From the NCBI GenBank assembly GCA_009698615.1, contig WLPU01000008.1, positions 1-64,000 of the forward strand: 64,000 bases of DNA, read 5' to 3'. Source of the DNA: Actinomycetota bacterium (GTDB lineage: Bacteria; Actinomycetota; Actinomycetes; Nanopelagicales; Nanopelagicaceae). The notes beneath the pieces were generated by a model, which saw only the letters and a list, made by a program, of their open reading frames with translations, was not told the DNA's origin and did not search any database. Shown here piece after piece: positions 11,120 through 21,367 of this stretch; positions within the stretch are counted from its first letter, which is position 1; each line of letters opens with the position of its first letter. Position numbers and translations under genes: made by a program.

Positions 11120-11600
11120 TTGAAAGTTTCTTTTCAATTTCAGAGCGCAACTGAGTAATCAGGTGTGGCATCTGCTTATTTAGTTTTAGATAAATCGTGC
11201 TCTCTGCAACAACCTTTCGTGCACCAGTCCAAGGCGACCACAAGACCAAGGCAACGATGAGATAGGCAACAATCATTGCTCGAGCAAATTCCAGAACCAC
11301 GCCAGCAAGTGAATCTATAAACCGTAGAGGAGCCCAAAGAATCTTCGCTCTAAACACTTTCGAGACCCCGCCGAGCATCCGTCGCCCAAGTTCGGCGACA
11401 AGAAAAATGGAGACAAATATTATGGCAAAGCGAGTTATTTGATTATGAACACTTGCGAAAAAATGTAGAGCAAGAAGTAGGCCTAGAACCCCGCCGCCGA
11501 TATACCCAACAGTTCTAAATACCGTTTGCAAAAATCCTCGTTTGTAGCCAACAATAATTGAAATAATCGCAAGGGCGAGGAAAATCAGATCTACGAGCAC
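11103..11600 (-). CDS. CvpA-family membrane protein
   Basis: 165 residues with four predicted membrane helices and the family signature 'YKRGFLQTVFRTVGYIGG' near residue 19, as in colicin V production (CvpA) proteins. Unlike mycobacterial MarP it has no C-terminal protease domain; it ends in a short basic tail. GTG start, four bases after the thioredoxin gene stop, so the three leftward genes nth, tlpA-like and this one form an operon. The cellular role of CvpA proteins in actinobacteria is not settled. Confidence 0.75.
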   Translation of the reverse strand: MLVDLIFLALAIISIIVGYKRGFLQTVFRTVGYIGGGVLGLLLALHFFASVHNQITRFAIIFVSIFLVAELGRRMLGGVSKVFRAKILWAPLRFIDSLAGVVLEFARAMIVAYLIVALVLWSPWTGARKVVAESTIYLKLNKQMPHLITQLRSEIEKKLSINLPK

Positions 11601-11604
11601 ATGA

Positions 11605-12141
11605 CTAACTTACGGTGATATGGAGGTATTTACTTGTTAAATCTCGCAATTCCACTTCGCTCTTAATGGTTCCGATCTTTTTGTGAACCACCTTACCGGC
11701 GCTATCAATAAACCATGTCACGGGGACTCCCATTCCAAAATTCCCGCGGGTGCGTCCATCGGGATCAATAACGTTTGGCCATGTCATACCGTTCTTTACT
11801 ACAAAATCAGCGCCGTCCGAACTTTTTGCCTCTTCGACATCTATCCCCAATATCTGAACTTTCGATTTGGCCTTCACATAAAATGACCGAATTATCGGTA
11901 ATTCATCTTTGCAACTGGCACACCAGGAGCCCCAGACATTAACAATCAGGGGGCCCCTCAGTGAATTCAATGCGATAGTCGACTTGCCATCTAAACAAGG
12001 TAATTCTTGCCCGTTCGGTTGAGCAGACCTTCCGATGGAATCGCAACTCACAACTTCTCCGAGGGTTGGGATACTGGTTGACTGCGACGCACACCCACTC
12101 AATAATAAAATTAGTGAAAGACAAATAAAAATTCTTTTCAC
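11605..12141 (-). CDS. TlpA-type thioredoxin-like lipoprotein
   Basis: 178 residues with a lipoprotein signal (lipobox 'LLSGC', lipidated Cys17) and a redox-active 'WCASC' (Cys74/Cys77) in a TlpA/ResA-like fold ('[16 protein letters not shown]'). It probably acts outside the membrane in thiol-disulfide exchange, for example apocytochrome or cell-envelope protein reduction; the substrate cannot be told. GTG start in a GTGA overlap with the nth stop. Confidence 0.85.
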   Translation of the reverse strand: MKRIFICLSLILLLSGCASQSTSIPTLGEVVSCDSIGRSAQPNGQELPCLDGKSTIALNSLRGPLIVNVWGSWCASCKDELPIIRSFYVKAKSKVQILGIDVEEAKSSDGADFVVKNGMTWPNVIDPDGRTRGNFGMGVPVTWFIDSAGKVVHKKIGTIKSEVELRDLTSKYLHITVS

Positions 12142-12836
12142 AAAAAAGCCTCGTCACTCTTAACTAGTGCACGGGCGCGCACTGGATCAGTCTCGCCAAT
12201 TCCAAAGGAGGGGCACAGTTTAGCCAAAGTGCATGCACCGCACGCAGGCTTTCGTGAGTGGCACACGCGACGACCGTGCCAAATCATTCGTTGTGACAAA
12301 TTTGTCCATTCTTTCTGCGGTATCAAAAGACCAACTTCGCGTTCTACTTTGGTCGGATCTTTTTCAGTCGTCCACTCGAATCTGCGGCTGAGTCGTCCAA
12401 AGTGCGTGTCAACGGTAATACCTGGTGTATCAAATGCGTGGCCTAAAACTACGTTGGCAGTTTTGCGACCAACTCCTGGCAGAGTAATTAGTTCCTCCAA
12501 TGTCCTGGGAACTTCGCCTCCAAAATCAGATTGAATCTTCATCGCAAGGCCCTTTATATTTTTTGCTTTAGCTCGAAAGAAACCTGTGGAATGAACAAAT
12601 TTTTCGATGTCGTGAAGATCAGCTTTTGCAAAAGCTTTAGCGCTCTTGTATTTAGCAAATAAAGCCGGGGTCACTTGATTAACTCTCTTGTCTGTGCACT
12701 GAGCTGAAAGAACGGTAGCGACCACAAGTTGCAGTGGATTTGCAAAATTTAATTCGCAACGCGCATCTGGGTAGGTCTTTCTCAGTATCCGATACATCCT
12801 CTGGGCACGACTCTTCAGAAGGCCTTGGGCTACCAC
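12138..12836 (-). CDS. nth: Endonuclease III
   Basis: DNA glycosylase/AP lyase for oxidised pyrimidines in base excision repair. The helix-hairpin-helix '[12 protein letters not shown]' carries the catalytic lysine, and '[12 protein letters not shown]' the catalytic Asp. The C-terminal cluster Cys-x6-Cys-x2-Cys-x5-Cys ('[17 protein letters not shown]') binds a [4Fe-4S] centre. GTG start at 12836, with an N-terminus that fits actinobacterial Nth; no clear SD. Divergent from crp across 58 bases. Confidence 0.95.
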   Translation of the reverse strand: MVAQGLLKSRAQRMYRILRKTYPDARCELNFANPLQLVVATVLSAQCTDKRVNQVTPALFAKYKSAKAFAKADLHDIEKFVHSTGFFRAKAKNIKGLAMKIQSDFGGEVPRTLEELITLPGVGRKTANVVLGHAFDTPGITVDTHFGRLSRRFEWTTEKDPTKVEREVGLLIPQKEWTNLSQRMIWHGRRVCHSRKPACGACTLAKLCPSFGIGETDPVRARALVKSDEAFL

Positions 12837-12894
12837 TCCGCAGAGGTTACGCGCAGTTGAGCGAGGGTGAAAGTTCTCTCCATTTGCTAGTAAA

Positions 12895-13587
12895 GTGCCG
12901 TTTGTGACCTCCGATGATCAAGTAGTACGCCGTGCTCCTTTATTCACGGCTCTCGATGACGATGCTGCTGCTTCACTTCGCGCATCTATGGAAAGCGTGA
13001 GGTTAAATAAGGGCTCCGTACTATTTTCCGAAGGTGATGAAGGCGATCACTTGTATGTGATTATTGAAGGCAAGTTGAAACTTGGAACCTCGAGTGGGGA
13101 TGGGCGCGAGAACTTACTTTCAGTTCTTGGGCCAGGTGAAATGTTTGGCGAATTATCGCTCTTTGATCCTGGACCACGTACTTCGACTGCGACAGCGGTA
13201 ACTGATGTTCGCTTGCTTAGCCTTGGGCATGGTCAAGTAATTCCTTGGGTGACAAAGCACCCTGCAGTTGCGCTAGAACTTCTTGCGCGCCTTGCGCAGC
13301 GCTTGCGGCGTACAAATGAAATTGTTGGAGATTTAGTTTTTTCAGATGTGCCAGGTCGTGTTGCAAAAGCTTTGATCGATTTGGGGGAACGTTTTGGTAA
13401 GCAAACTCCTGAAGGCCTTTACGTTAACCACGATCTCACACAAGAAGAATTAGCGCAGTTGGTCGGCGCATCTCGCGAAACTGTAAACAAAGCGCTGGCA
13501 GATTTCGCCGGACGCAATTGGATTCGTCTCGATGGCCGTGCAGTTTTGGTTCTAGATGTTGAGCGACTAGAAAAGCGCGGCCGCTAA
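12895..13587 (+). CDS. crp: Crp/GlxR-type cAMP-responsive global regulator
   Basis: 230-residue dimeric transcription factor: an N-terminal cyclic-nucleotide-binding domain ('[20 protein letters not shown]') and a C-terminal winged helix with '[19 protein letters not shown]' from about residue 181. The whole chain follows the actinobacterial GlxR pattern, including '[10 protein letters not shown]'. GlxR binds TGTGA-N6-TCACA sites and controls carbon metabolism in relatives. GTG start; transcribed alone. Confidence 0.93.
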   Translation: MPFVTSDDQVVRRAPLFTALDDDAAASLRASMESVRLNKGSVLFSEGDEGDHLYVIIEGKLKLGTSSGDGRENLLSVLGPGEMFGELSLFDPGPRTSTATAVTDVRLLSLGHGQVIPWVTKHPAVALELLARLAQRLRRTNEIVGDLVFSDVPGRVAKALIDLGERFGKQTPEGLYVNHDLTQEELAQLVGASRETVNKALADFAGRNWIRLDGRAVLVLDVERLEKRGR

Positions 13588-14049
13588 CTAACTTTTTAAT
13601 TCGACGGTGAGCTCAACTTCTACTGGGGAATCCAACGGTAATTCAGCAACTCCAATTGCCGACCTCGCGTGTTTTCCCGCATCTCCCCAAATATGTACAA
13701 ATAATTCGCTAGCGCCATTTACAACACCTGGATGGTTGAGGTAACCAGGAACTCCGTTCACATAACCCACTACGCGAACTACTCGAGCGATGTCATCGAC
13801 ATTGGCAACGGTTTCAATTGCAGCAAGCGCGTTAAGTGCACATAATTGAGCGAGTTCTTTACCTTGCTCCACGGTCACGGCGCCACCAACTTTGCCGGTC
13901 AGTGCAATTTTTCCATCAACTAGAGGAAGTTGCCCTGCGGTAAAAACTAGATTGCCCGTGCGCACTGCTGGCACATATGCAGCAATTGGTTTTGCAGCCA
14001 CTGGAAGAGTTAGGCCTAACTCTGCGAGCTTTGCTCGTACATCTGTCAC
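13588..14049 (-). CDS. RidA-family (YjgF/YER057c) protein
   Basis: 153 residues of a chorismate-mutase-like fold family whose characterised members hydrolyse reactive enamines/imines released by PLP enzymes. 'FTAGQLPLVDGKIALTGKVG' and 'HARSAIGVAELPLDSPVEVE' are typical of the longer, YtkB-like subgroup. GTG start overlaps the stop of the upstream DUF4177 gene (GTGA), so these are co-translated. Subgroup activity is unknown. Confidence 0.85.
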   Translation of the reverse strand: MTDVRAKLAELGLTLPVAAKPIAAYVPAVRTGNLVFTAGQLPLVDGKIALTGKVGGAVTVEQGKELAQLCALNALAAIETVANVDDIARVVRVVGYVNGVPGYLNHPGVVNGASELFVHIWGDAGKHARSAIGVAELPLDSPVEVELTVELKS

Positions 14050-14201
14050 TTCACTTCTCTTTTCATGTAAGCAACAAGACTGTCACCGCCGCCTGGTGCT
14101 GGTACAACTTGCACAAGCTCGTAACCTTCCGAGCCCCAGTTATCTAGAATCTGTTTTGTTGCATGAGTGAGCAATGGAACGGTGACATATTCGAATTTCA
14201 T
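14046..14201 (-). CDS. Conserved 51-residue DUF4177-type protein
   Basis: Short gene starting at ATG 14201 with SD GGAG six bases upstream, ending in a GTGA overlap with the ridA-like gene. The sequence contains 'VTVPLLTHATKQILDNWG' and 'GYELVQVVPAPG', which I recognise from a short conserved actinobacterial protein usually next to a RidA-family gene. The function is unknown; conserved coupling suggests it works with the RidA protein. Confidence 0.88.
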   Translation of the reverse strand: MKFEYVTVPLLTHATKQILDNWGSEGYELVQVVPAPGGGDSLVAYMKREVK

Positions 14202-14212
14202 TCATCTCTCCT

Positions 14213-14677
14213 TTAAGCGAGCGCGGCTTTTACTGCTGCAGAAACAACGCCGCCATCGGCTTTGCCTGCAATCTTTGGTGATAGTACTTTCATAACAAGA
14301 CCCATACCTGCGGGTCCCGCAGCACCTGTCTGTGCAATTGCTTCCTGAATCATTTTCTGAAGTTCCGCATCACTTAACTGTGTTGGCAGATAACGCGCAA
14401 TGACTTCACCTTCGGATCGTTCCATCGCCGCTTTATCGGCGCGAGCTCCAGCATCGTAAGCTTCAGCAGCCTCGCGACGCTTCTTTGCCTCTCGCGATAA
14501 GACCGTGATGACTTCTGCGTCACTGAGTTCGCGAGCGCTTTTGCCGGAGACCTCCTCCATTGTGATGGCGGTCAATACCATTCGGATGGTTCCGGAAGTT
14601 AATTCATCGCGTGCGCGAATAGCCTCAGTAAGGTTTTCACGTAGACGCTCTTTGAGTCCAAGATCTTTTGCTCCCAT
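14213..14677 (-). CDS. GatB/YqeY domain protein
   Basis: 154-residue YqeY-like protein resembling the C-terminal tRNA-tail domain of GatB. The GatB-like features 'ARYLPTQLSDAEL' and 'MGLVMKVLSPKIAGKADGG' are clear. Its role is not firmly established; it is thought to influence amidotransferase or tRNA-dependent processes. It is divergent from the phosphoesterase gene across 37 bases and precedes the DUF4177/RidA pair on the same strand. Confidence 0.87.
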   Translation of the reverse strand: MGAKDLGLKERLRENLTEAIRARDELTSGTIRMVLTAITMEEVSGKSARELSDAEVITVLSREAKKRREAAEAYDAGARADKAAMERSEGEVIARYLPTQLSDAELQKMIQEAIAQTGAAGPAGMGLVMKVLSPKIAGKADGGVVSAAVKAALA

Positions 14678-14714
14678 AGCGGTATCTTCTCACGTTAGAG
14701 ATGAAGGGGCGACA

Positions 14715-15524
14715 ATGAGCTTTGTGCTGAGGCAAGCGCAGATTCCAATCCTGCCACGTGGGCATCGCCCGATTCGAATTCTTCATTTTTCTGATTTGCA
14801 CCTCACGCCCTCGCGGCACCAAGAGATTGCCGACATTAAAAGCTTTATCAATCACAAACCTGACCTCGTCATTAGTACTGGTGATTTCCTAGGTCACCTT
14901 GATGCAGTCCCAACCGTGCTCGATGCCCTCGATGAATTGTTGGATCTGCCCGGCCTATTTGTATTTGGTTCCAATGACTATTACGCCCCTCGTATTAAGA
15001 ATCCACTCTCCTACCTGACCCCCGATAACGGAAAGCGCAAACATGGGGATCCACTGCCTTGGACGGAATTGGCCGCCGGATTAACTACGCGGGGATGGAA
15101 GAACATTAATTTCTCACGAGCGATGCTTAAAATTAATGATTCAATAATTGAAGCACGCGGCACTGATGATGCGCACTTGAATAAGGATGATTACTCACTG
15201 GTCGCAGGCAAGCCAGATGCAACATCGGATTTTGCAATTGGCGTTACGCATGCTCCCTACCTTCGATTGCTATCGGCAATGGGAGCAGATGGTCTTGCTG
15301 CAATTTTTGCTGGACATACACATGGCGGGCAAGTTCGTCTGCCATGGATCGGCGGCAGCAAAGCGTTGACGACAAATTGTGATCTTCCAACTTGGCGAGC
15401 GCGCGGCCTCACTCACTTTGGTAGTGAACCTTGGCTGCATGTCTCTGCAGGAATGGGAACAAGTCCTTTTGCTCGGATACGTGTTGCAAGCCCGCCCGAG
15501 GCTTCTGTGGTGACTTTGGTCTAA
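14715..15524 (+). CDS. Membrane-associated-type metallophosphoesterase
   Basis: 269-residue calcineurin-like phosphoesterase, close to the YkuE/SCO group. Metal motifs in order: 'FSDLHL' (25-30), 'STGDFLGH' (54-61), 'GSND' (85-88; GNHD in most relatives, here Ser for Asn and Asn for His), 'THAP' and the C-terminal 'AGHTHGGQ'. No signal peptide is evident. I start at ATG 14715 (preceded by AAGGGG); a reading from 14505 would run through yqeY on the other strand and is unsupported. The substrate is unknown. Confidence 0.88.
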   Translation: MSFVLRQAQIPILPRGHRPIRILHFSDLHLTPSRHQEIADIKSFINHKPDLVISTGDFLGHLDAVPTVLDALDELLDLPGLFVFGSNDYYAPRIKNPLSYLTPDNGKRKHGDPLPWTELAAGLTTRGWKNINFSRAMLKINDSIIEARGTDDAHLNKDDYSLVAGKPDATSDFAIGVTHAPYLRLLSAMGADGLAAIFAGHTHGGQVRLPWIGGSKALTTNCDLPTWRARGLTHFGSEPWLHVSAGMGTSPFARIRVASPPEASVVTLV

Positions 15525-16369
15525 GGCTTTCGGATTGAAAAAGTCCAAAATGGTTCATCTTTTGAAAAAGTTAGAGTGCTCATGTCAAATCCAGATTGAC
15601 TTAACATTTGAGTAATCTCTAATTGTGTGAATCTTTGCTCGAGGGAAGTTCCAAAGCGATCGTAGGCGTCATTTCGCATAACATAGTAAGACATTTGTGC
15701 ATAGTGATGTAGCGGAATATTTCCAGTGCTCATACCAAGTTTTTCTACGGCTTTAGAAACTCTTGCTAGTGGAAAATAGAATATTCCTGCAATTATCTCG
15801 CAGACGGCGCGTCTGGCAATAAATGGTAACTTTGAAATCGCTAGGCGAAATAGATTAGAAAACTTCCACAATAACCTGTATGCAAATGGCTTGTTTTCTA
15901 GCGCGTAATAGAGGTAACAGAGGAAATAGCCACCAGGTTTGATTTTTTTAGAAATGTCTTGAATTCCTTTGAGAGTACTCGGGATATGGTGCAAGACTCC
16001 GAGGGATACTGCAAGATCAAGTGATGAATCAGGGACAGAGTTATCTGAAACAGTTTCATTAAGTAATGCGGCTTTTGGATTAGCGCTAAATCTTTGACGC
16101 AATAGAGCAAAAGATTCGACTCCTGGCTCGAGCATATATACCTGCTTGGCGCTATCTAAAAAGAAATGCGCCCAACGGCCGCTTCCGGCACCAAAATCGG
16201 CAATGACGAGATCTTTGCGGGTTAGGAAACCTTGCGGTAGGGGGCGCACATATGAATTGAACTGTTCGCGAACATCTTCTAGGCGTTCAGAATCTAGATA
16301 ATTAAAGGCTTTCCATTCGCCACCAAAGTGAGAAATTACATTCTCGTCGCGATTCTTGTCACCACCCAT
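15521..16369 (-). CDS. Class I SAM-dependent methyltransferase
   Basis: 282 residues with motif I 'IADFGAGSGRWAHFF' near residue 56, followed by 'MLEPG' and 'SLGVLHHIPS', typical of Methyltransf_11/25 enzymes. The C-terminal half is hydrophobic-basic (around 'FARRA' to 'FPLARVSKAV'), suggesting membrane proximity. Similar proteins occur in surface polysaccharide clusters, but no such neighbours are seen. Ends in a 4-base overlap with the convergent phosphoesterase gene. Substrate unknown. Confidence 0.85.
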   Translation of the reverse strand: MGGDKNRDENVISHFGGEWKAFNYLDSERLEDVREQFNSYVRPLPQGFLTRKDLVIADFGAGSGRWAHFFLDSAKQVYMLEPGVESFALLRQRFSANPKAALLNETVSDNSVPDSSLDLAVSLGVLHHIPSTLKGIQDISKKIKPGGYFLCYLYYALENKPFAYRLLWKFSNLFRLAISKLPFIARRAVCEIIAGIFYFPLARVSKAVEKLGMSTGNIPLHHYAQMSYYVMRNDAYDRFGTSLEQRFTQLEITQMLSQSGFDMSTLTFSKDEPFWTFSIRKP

Positions 16370-16391
16370 GCGGGCAACTCTAACAGTTGGC

Positions 16392-17444
16392 CTATTTAGT
16401 GAATTCGACTGCGAGCAGTTCTGCGATTTGAGCGGTATTTAGCGCAGCGCCTTTGCGCAAATTATCCCCGCACACAAAAAGATCAAGGGCCATTGGATCA
16501 TCAATGCTCTTTCGCACTCGTCCCACCCACGTCGGATCGGTCCCAACTACATCTGCTGGAGTTGGAAATTTATGATTTTCTGGATCATCCACCAACTTAA
16601 CTCCTGCGGCGTTTTCCAAAATATCTTGGGCTCCTTTTCGTGATGGCTCCTTCGCAAAGACCGCATGAACAGTGAGGGAGTGGGTTGTAATCACTGGGAC
16701 TCGAACACAGGTGGCAGAAATTTTGAGATTAGGTAGGCCTAAAATTTTTCTAGATTCATTGCGTACTTTTAATTCCTCAGATGAGTATCCATCCGCTTTG
16801 AGTGAGCCAGCCCATGGAATTACGTTGAGAGCAAGTGGCGCAGGAAATGGCCCCAGGTTTGAAATTTTGCTACCAATGTCACCTGCTGTGGTTCCGGCTT
16901 CACTTCCAGCGATGGCCGATATTTGCTCGCGCAAGGTATCGATTCCTGCTTGACCAGCTCCTGATGCTGCCTGGTATGAAGAGACTACTAATTCTTTTAG
17001 TTCGTATTCTTTATGAAGGGCGCCCATCGCTACGATCATTGAAAGTGTGGTGCAATTTGGATTTGAAATGATCCCGCGTGGGCGATTGCGAGTTTCCTCT
17101 GGATTCACTTCAGGTACAACTAGCGGAACATCTTTATCCATGCGAAATGCACCAGAGTTATCAACAACGACCGCGCCTCGAGCTGCGGCAATAGGTGCCC
17201 ATTCTGCGGAGACTTCATCGGGAACATCAAACATTGCAACGTCGATTCCATCAAAAGATTCAGGTGAGAGTGCAACAACAGTTAATTCTTCACCACGGCA
17301 TTTCAATTTCTTCCCAGCACTTCTTGCAGAGGCGATCAAGCGAATTTCTCCCCAAACATCTGGACGAGTTGAAAGGATGTCGAGCATGACAGTTCCTACG
17401 GCTCCAGTTGCTCCAACAACCGCAATTGATGGTTTGCGTGTCAT
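16392..17444 (-). CDS. asd: Aspartate-semialdehyde dehydrogenase
   Basis: NADPH-dependent reduction of aspartyl phosphate to the semialdehyde, shared by lysine/DAP, threonine and methionine synthesis. 350 residues; NADP loop 'VVGATGAVG' at 9-17, catalytic Cys131 in 'SNPNCTT'. Overlaps the aspartokinase stop by ATGA, so the two pathway steps are coupled. Confidence 0.97.
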   Translation of the reverse strand: MTRKPSIAVVGATGAVGTVMLDILSTRPDVWGEIRLIASARSAGKKLKCRGEELTVVALSPESFDGIDVAMFDVPDEVSAEWAPIAAARGAVVVDNSGAFRMDKDVPLVVPEVNPEETRNRPRGIISNPNCTTLSMIVAMGALHKEYELKELVVSSYQAASGAGQAGIDTLREQISAIAGSEAGTTAGDIGSKISNLGPFPAPLALNVIPWAGSLKADGYSSEELKVRNESRKILGLPNLKISATCVRVPVITTHSLTVHAVFAKEPSRKGAQDILENAAGVKLVDDPENHKFPTPADVVGTDPTWVGRVRKSIDDPMALDLFVCGDNLRKGAALNTAQIAELLAVEFTK

Positions 17445-18712
17445 CGGCCGGTTCCCCCATAAACAACAGCTTCTACTTGATCTGCATCGAGTTCAAAAGC
17501 AGTGTGTGCCGCTTTAACTCCACGCTCTAGATCGGCACCGCGACAGACAATTGAAATACGAATCTCTGATGTTGAAATCATTTCAATATTGACGCCTGCT
17601 TCAGACATTGCAGCAAAGAAGGCCGCAGTAACGCCCGGGTGCGAACGCATACCTGCGCCGACTAAGGAAAGTTTGCCTATTTGATCGTCGTATTGAATCG
17701 AGGCATATCCAACTTCTCCTTGAATGCGCTTCAAAATTGCTGTTGCATTGGAACCTTCGCTCTTTGGCAGCGTAAATGAAATATCAGTTAATCCTGTTGC
17801 AGCAGCAGAAACATTTTGCACAATCATGTCGATGTTGATGTCAGCATCGGCAATGGCTTGGAAGATTCGCGCAGCCACTCCAGTGCGATCGGGGACTCCA
17901 ACGATTGTGATCTTGGCTTCGCTCTTGTCGTGTGCGATGCCTGAGATTATTGCTTGCTCCATGATGTCTCCTTCAGGGCGGGTCTTAACCACCCAAGTGC
18001 CTTCGTTGGTAGAAAAAGATGATCGAACATGTATTGGCATCTCATATCGGCGTGCATACTCAACGCAGCGCAAGTGCAACACTTTGGCGCCACTTGCTGC
18101 GAGTTCTAACATTTCATCGTAGGTGACAGATTTTAACTTGCGCGCATTTGGAACAACGCGCGGGTCTGCGCTAAATACCCCATCGACATCTGTGTAAATT
18201 TCACAGACATCTGCATCGAGTGCGGCGGCAAGTGCAACTGCTGTTGTGTCAGATCCACCACGACCAAGAGTCGTAATATCTTTTGTATCTTGGCTAACAC
18301 CTTGAAAACCAGCAACAATTGCAATCGCGCCCTCTTTGAGTGCTTCCTGAATGCGACCAGGTGACACATCGATAATGCGAGCACGGCCATGTGCTGAATC
18401 TGTAATGACTCCTGCTTGGCTGCCAGTAAACGAGCGCGCTTCATGACCTAAATTGGAAATCGCCATCGCAAGTAGCGCCATCGAAATTCGCTCACCTGCC
18501 GTAAGCAACATGTCGAGTTCGCGACCACTGGGCATGGGAGTTACTTGATTAGCTAAATCAATGAGTTCATCGGTCGTATCGCCCATCGCGCTGACGACAA
18601 CGACAACCTGATTTCCATCTCTTTTGCTCGCAACGATGCGGGCGGCAACGCGTTTCATGCCCTCGGCATCTGCGACAGAGGAGCCACCATATTTTTGAAC
18701 GATCAAGCCCAT
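17441..18712 (-). CDS. lysC: Aspartokinase
   Basis: Phosphorylates aspartate, the first step of the aspartate family. 423 residues: kinase domain beginning '[13 protein letters not shown]', then two ACT domains from about residue 265 that give feedback control by lysine/threonine in actinobacterial homologues. In Corynebacterium an internal start makes a separate beta subunit containing the ACT part; I cannot confirm one here. It lies 82 bases downstream of recR and is followed by asd. Confidence 0.97.
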   Translation of the reverse strand: MGLIVQKYGGSSVADAEGMKRVAARIVASKRDGNQVVVVVSAMGDTTDELIDLANQVTPMPSGRELDMLLTAGERISMALLAMAISNLGHEARSFTGSQAGVITDSAHGRARIIDVSPGRIQEALKEGAIAIVAGFQGVSQDTKDITTLGRGGSDTTAVALAAALDADVCEIYTDVDGVFSADPRVVPNARKLKSVTYDEMLELAASGAKVLHLRCVEYARRYEMPIHVRSSFSTNEGTWVVKTRPEGDIMEQAIISGIAHDKSEAKITIVGVPDRTGVAARIFQAIADADINIDMIVQNVSAAATGLTDISFTLPKSEGSNATAILKRIQGEVGYASIQYDDQIGKLSLVGAGMRSHPGVTAAFFAAMSEAGVNIEMISTSEIRISIVCRGADLERGVKAAHTAFELDADQVEAVVYGGTGR

Positions 18713-18794
18713 GGCGTAATCATGAACTACCTGGGGTCAATTTGGTAATTTATCTCAATATATAAGACATCAAACGATCCAAATAATGAGACAA

Positions 18795-19403
18795 TTACTC
18801 GTTTACGGTCCGGCGTCCTTCAAAAGCACGACCTAAGGTGACTTCGTCGGCATATTCCAGGTCCCCGCCTACAGGAAGACCGCTGGCAAGACGGGAAACC
18901 TTGAGACCCAATGGCTTGATAAGGCGGGCTAAGTAGGTGGCTGTCGCCTCGCCTTCGAGGTTGGGATCGGTAGCCAAAATAATCTCAGTCACAGAGCTAT
19001 CGGCAAGACGAGTCATAAGTTCTCGAATGCGTAACTGCTCGGGGCCAATGCCATCAATAGGGCTAATTGCACCACCGAGCACGTGATACTTACCGCGAAA
19101 TTCACGAGTGCGCTCAATGGCGATGACATCTTTGCTTTCTTCTACCACGCAAATGGAAGTATTTTCGCGGCGCGGATCGCGGCAGATGCGACATTGCATT
19201 TCTTCCGAGACATTCCCACATTCGGTGCAGAACTTCACTCGCTCTTTCACTGTGCGGATTGCATCAACGAGGGCTCCTGCAATTTCAGCGTCCGATTGCA
19301 AAATATGAAATGCAATTCTTTGTGCACTCTTTGGTCCGATACCCGGAAGACGACCAAGCGCATCAATCAAATCTTGAATTGCACCTTCATACATTCCACT
19401 CAT
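18795..19403 (-). CDS. recR: Recombination protein RecR
   Basis: 202 residues; with RecO/RecF it loads RecA at gaps. The N-terminal HhH '[15 protein letters not shown]', a C4 zinc finger ('[16 protein letters not shown]', about 59-74) and a Toprim domain with '[12 protein letters not shown]' are all present. ATG at 19403 overlaps the dnaX stop (ATGA); a second ATG three codons on (MYEG) matches the usual family start equally well. Confidence 0.96.
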   Translation of the reverse strand: MSGMYEGAIQDLIDALGRLPGIGPKSAQRIAFHILQSDAEIAGALVDAIRTVKERVKFCTECGNVSEEMQCRICRDPRRENTSICVVEESKDVIAIERTREFRGKYHVLGGAISPIDGIGPEQLRIRELMTRLADSSVTEIILATDPNLEGEATATYLARLIKPLGLKVSRLASGLPVGGDLEYADEVTLGRAFEGRRTVNE

Positions 19404-21181
19404 GAACGAGGGGTCTCACTTATAAATTGTGCGCCAAGTTCTTTGGCCAGGAGAGCTTGGCCAGAAAGATGCTCACCATCGCTTGGAGACTCATCTACTC
19501 GAACAGCACGAGCTTGAGGAGTGTTGGGATTAATTGATGGATCTACAACTACTTCAATTTTGCGGTCTAGTCCTACAACATCGATAAATGCATTGCGCAA
19601 AATCTCATCACTTCCGGACCTAATAAAAGAATCTCTCGCGCCAGCATTCACAATTGCAATCGTGATCGTCGTTGCATCAACCGCTAAGACTTGGGCGCTC
19701 GTGCTAAGCAATGACCAGGTTAAGCGGCGGCGCTTTTTAACATCTTCGATGACCTCGGGCCATAGACGGCGCAACCCTGCAATGTCACCGGCCGAAGGTT
19801 CCTGCCTTTCAACACGGCTCGTAGACTCCGGAAAAACTTTTTTAGCGTCTGCCGAGTCAGTTGATTGCGCAGGATTTTTTTCGGCCTCACTTTTTGCGTT
19901 CGCGCCGGCACCAGCATTAGAAGCTGAGTTGCTTGTAGAGCTCTTGGTTTGCGGAACAACGACAGGCGATTCCTGTACGGGAGCGCTGCGATTTAGAACC
20001 GCTGAACTCATTGGTGGCAAACTATCTGCGCGTTCTAAACGCTCGACGCGAGCCAATAATCCACGTTCACTCTTATCTCCCAATGGCAAAAGCATCCGTC
20101 CGCAAATTAATTCGAGCATCAAACGTGGGGCCGTGGCGCCGCGCATTTGCGTCAGTCCATCGGCTGCAATATCTGCTGCACGCGACAGACCTGCAGAACT
20201 AATGAGTTGTGCTTGAGTGCGCATGCGTTCTAACTGATCATCAGAGACTTCGCGCAAGATTGCACTTGCTCCGCCATCAGGTAGCGCATCCACGATCATG
20301 AGGTCGCGAAGGCGTTCGAGAAAATCACTGGCAAAGCGACGCGGGTCATGACCAGATTCGATTACTCGATCAACGGTTTTAAATAAAGTTGCTCCATCGC
20401 CAGCAGCAAGCGCGTCGACGGCGTCATCTAGAAGCGCGCCATCGGTGAATCCCAAAAGTTGAATAGCAATGTCATAACTCACGCCCTCTTTGCCAGCTCC
20501 CGCTAAGAGTTGGCCAAGTACTGAAAGCGCGTCGCGGACAGAACCGCCGCTTGCACGCACTACGAGCGGAATAACGCCTTTAGCGACTTTAACCCCTTCG
20601 CTATTGCATACTTTTTCTAAGTGGGCTGCCAATATTCCTGGTGGGACTAGGCGAAACGGATAGTGATGTGTGCGAGAGCGAATAGTTGCAATTAACTTTT
20701 CTGGCTCTGTGGTTGCAAAAATAAAAATAACGTGGGGAGGTGGCTCTTCGACTACTTTGAGTAATGCGTTGGCTGCGCCAGGTCCGAGCTGATGAGCTTC
20801 GTCAATAATGTAGATCTTGTAGCGTGAATGAACGGGTGCGAAGAAAGCTTTATCTCGCAAATCGCGAGCATCATCTACTAACCCATGTGTTGCTGCATCT
20901 AATTCAATTACATCAAGTGAGCCCGGCCCATTTGCAACTAAGTCCTTGCATGATTGACACTCGCCACAAGGATGTGGAGTTGGACCATTGATGCAATTGA
21001 GACTGCGCGCCATGATGCGAGCGCTGGAAGTTTTACCGCATCCTCGAGGACCAGAAAAAAGATAAGCGTGGTGAATTCGATCGGATTCGAGGGCATTAGA
21101 AAGCGGAATCGTCACATGTTCTTGCCCAATAACATCTGCAAATAAAGAGGGACGATACTTACGATAAAGCGCGAGTGACAT
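19400..21181 (-). CDS. dnaX: DNA polymerase III subunit gamma/tau
   Basis: 593-residue clamp-loader ATPase. Walker A 'GPRGCGKT' at 44-51, zinc cysteines 63/72/75/78, and 'IIDEAHQLG' as Walker B. A low-complexity Ser/Ala/Asn linker spans roughly residues 405-450, followed by a tau-type C-terminal domain. The linker holds two A-runs on the coding strand; the first (A7, codons 434-436) is a possible -1 frameshift site (see separate entry). It is the first protein gene after ffs and is coupled to recR. Confidence 0.96.
   Translation of the reverse strand: MSLALYRKYRPSLFADVIGQEHVTIPLSNALESDRIHHAYLFSGPRGCGKTSSARIMARSLNCINGPTPHPCGECQSCKDLVANGPGSLDVIELDAATHGLVDDARDLRDKAFFAPVHSRYKIYIIDEAHQLGPGAANALLKVVEEPPPHVIFIFATTEPEKLIATIRSRTHHYPFRLVPPGILAAHLEKVCNSEGVKVAKGVIPLVVRASGGSVRDALSVLGQLLAGAGKEGVSYDIAIQLLGFTDGALLDDAVDALAAGDGATLFKTVDRVIESGHDPRRFASDFLERLRDLMIVDALPDGGASAILREVSDDQLERMRTQAQLISSAGLSRAADIAADGLTQMRGATAPRLMLELICGRMLLPLGDKSERGLLARVERLERADSLPPMSSAVLNRSAPVQESPVVVPQTKSSTSNSASNAGAGANAKSEAEKNPAQSTDSADAKKVFPESTSRVERQEPSAGDIAGLRRLWPEVIEDVKKRRRLTWSLLSTSAQVLAVDATTITIAIVNAGARDSFIRSGSDEILRNAFIDVVGLDRKIEVVVDPSINPNTPQARAVRVDESPSDGEHLSGQALLAKELGAQFISETPRS
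19875..19881 (-). other. Candidate -1 frameshift/slippage site in dnaX
   Basis: Coding-strand run of seven A in the codons GAA AAA AAT (434-436), i.e. a slippery heptamer A AAA AAT. A -1 shift here reads five more codons (Ser-Cys-Ala-Ile-Asn) and then TGA, giving a product of about 441 residues. That is close to the 431-residue gamma made by frameshifting in E. coli dnaX. A GTGAGG stretch lies just upstream. A second A6 run is at 19838-19843. Frameshifting here is inferred only. Confidence 0.35.
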
Positions 21182-21235
21182 CGTTACCTCTCCTTTCTAG
21201 CAATCTCTTGAACGCATTAATTCAGCGAGAAATTA

Positions 21236-21330
21236 GGACCCCCCGTGCACCCATTAGAGCGCACCTACCCTTGCTGCCTTCCAGCCCTGGGGGAGTTCAG
21301 TACGGTAATGCCGCACGAGGGATCTGGGTG
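21236..21330 (-). ncRNA. ffs: Small signal recognition particle RNA (4.5S-type)
   Basis: The minus strand carries the SRP RNA domain IV core, including GGCTGGAAGGCAGCAAGGG with the conserved GGAA tetraloop and asymmetric loop. It is flanked by pairing arms (CGTGC with GCACG) as in mycobacterial 4.5S RNA. The ends are approximate. Position directly upstream of dnaX is common in actinobacteria. It binds Ffh for co-translational membrane targeting. Confidence 0.93.
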
Positions 21331-21367
21331 TAAGCATAGTTAAGACCACCGATAGAGTGCTCTCCTT

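Noticed and set aside
14505-14714. 70-residue extension of the metallophosphoesterase
   Set aside because: It would overlap yqeY on the opposite strand; the ATG at 14715 has an SD and gives the family length.
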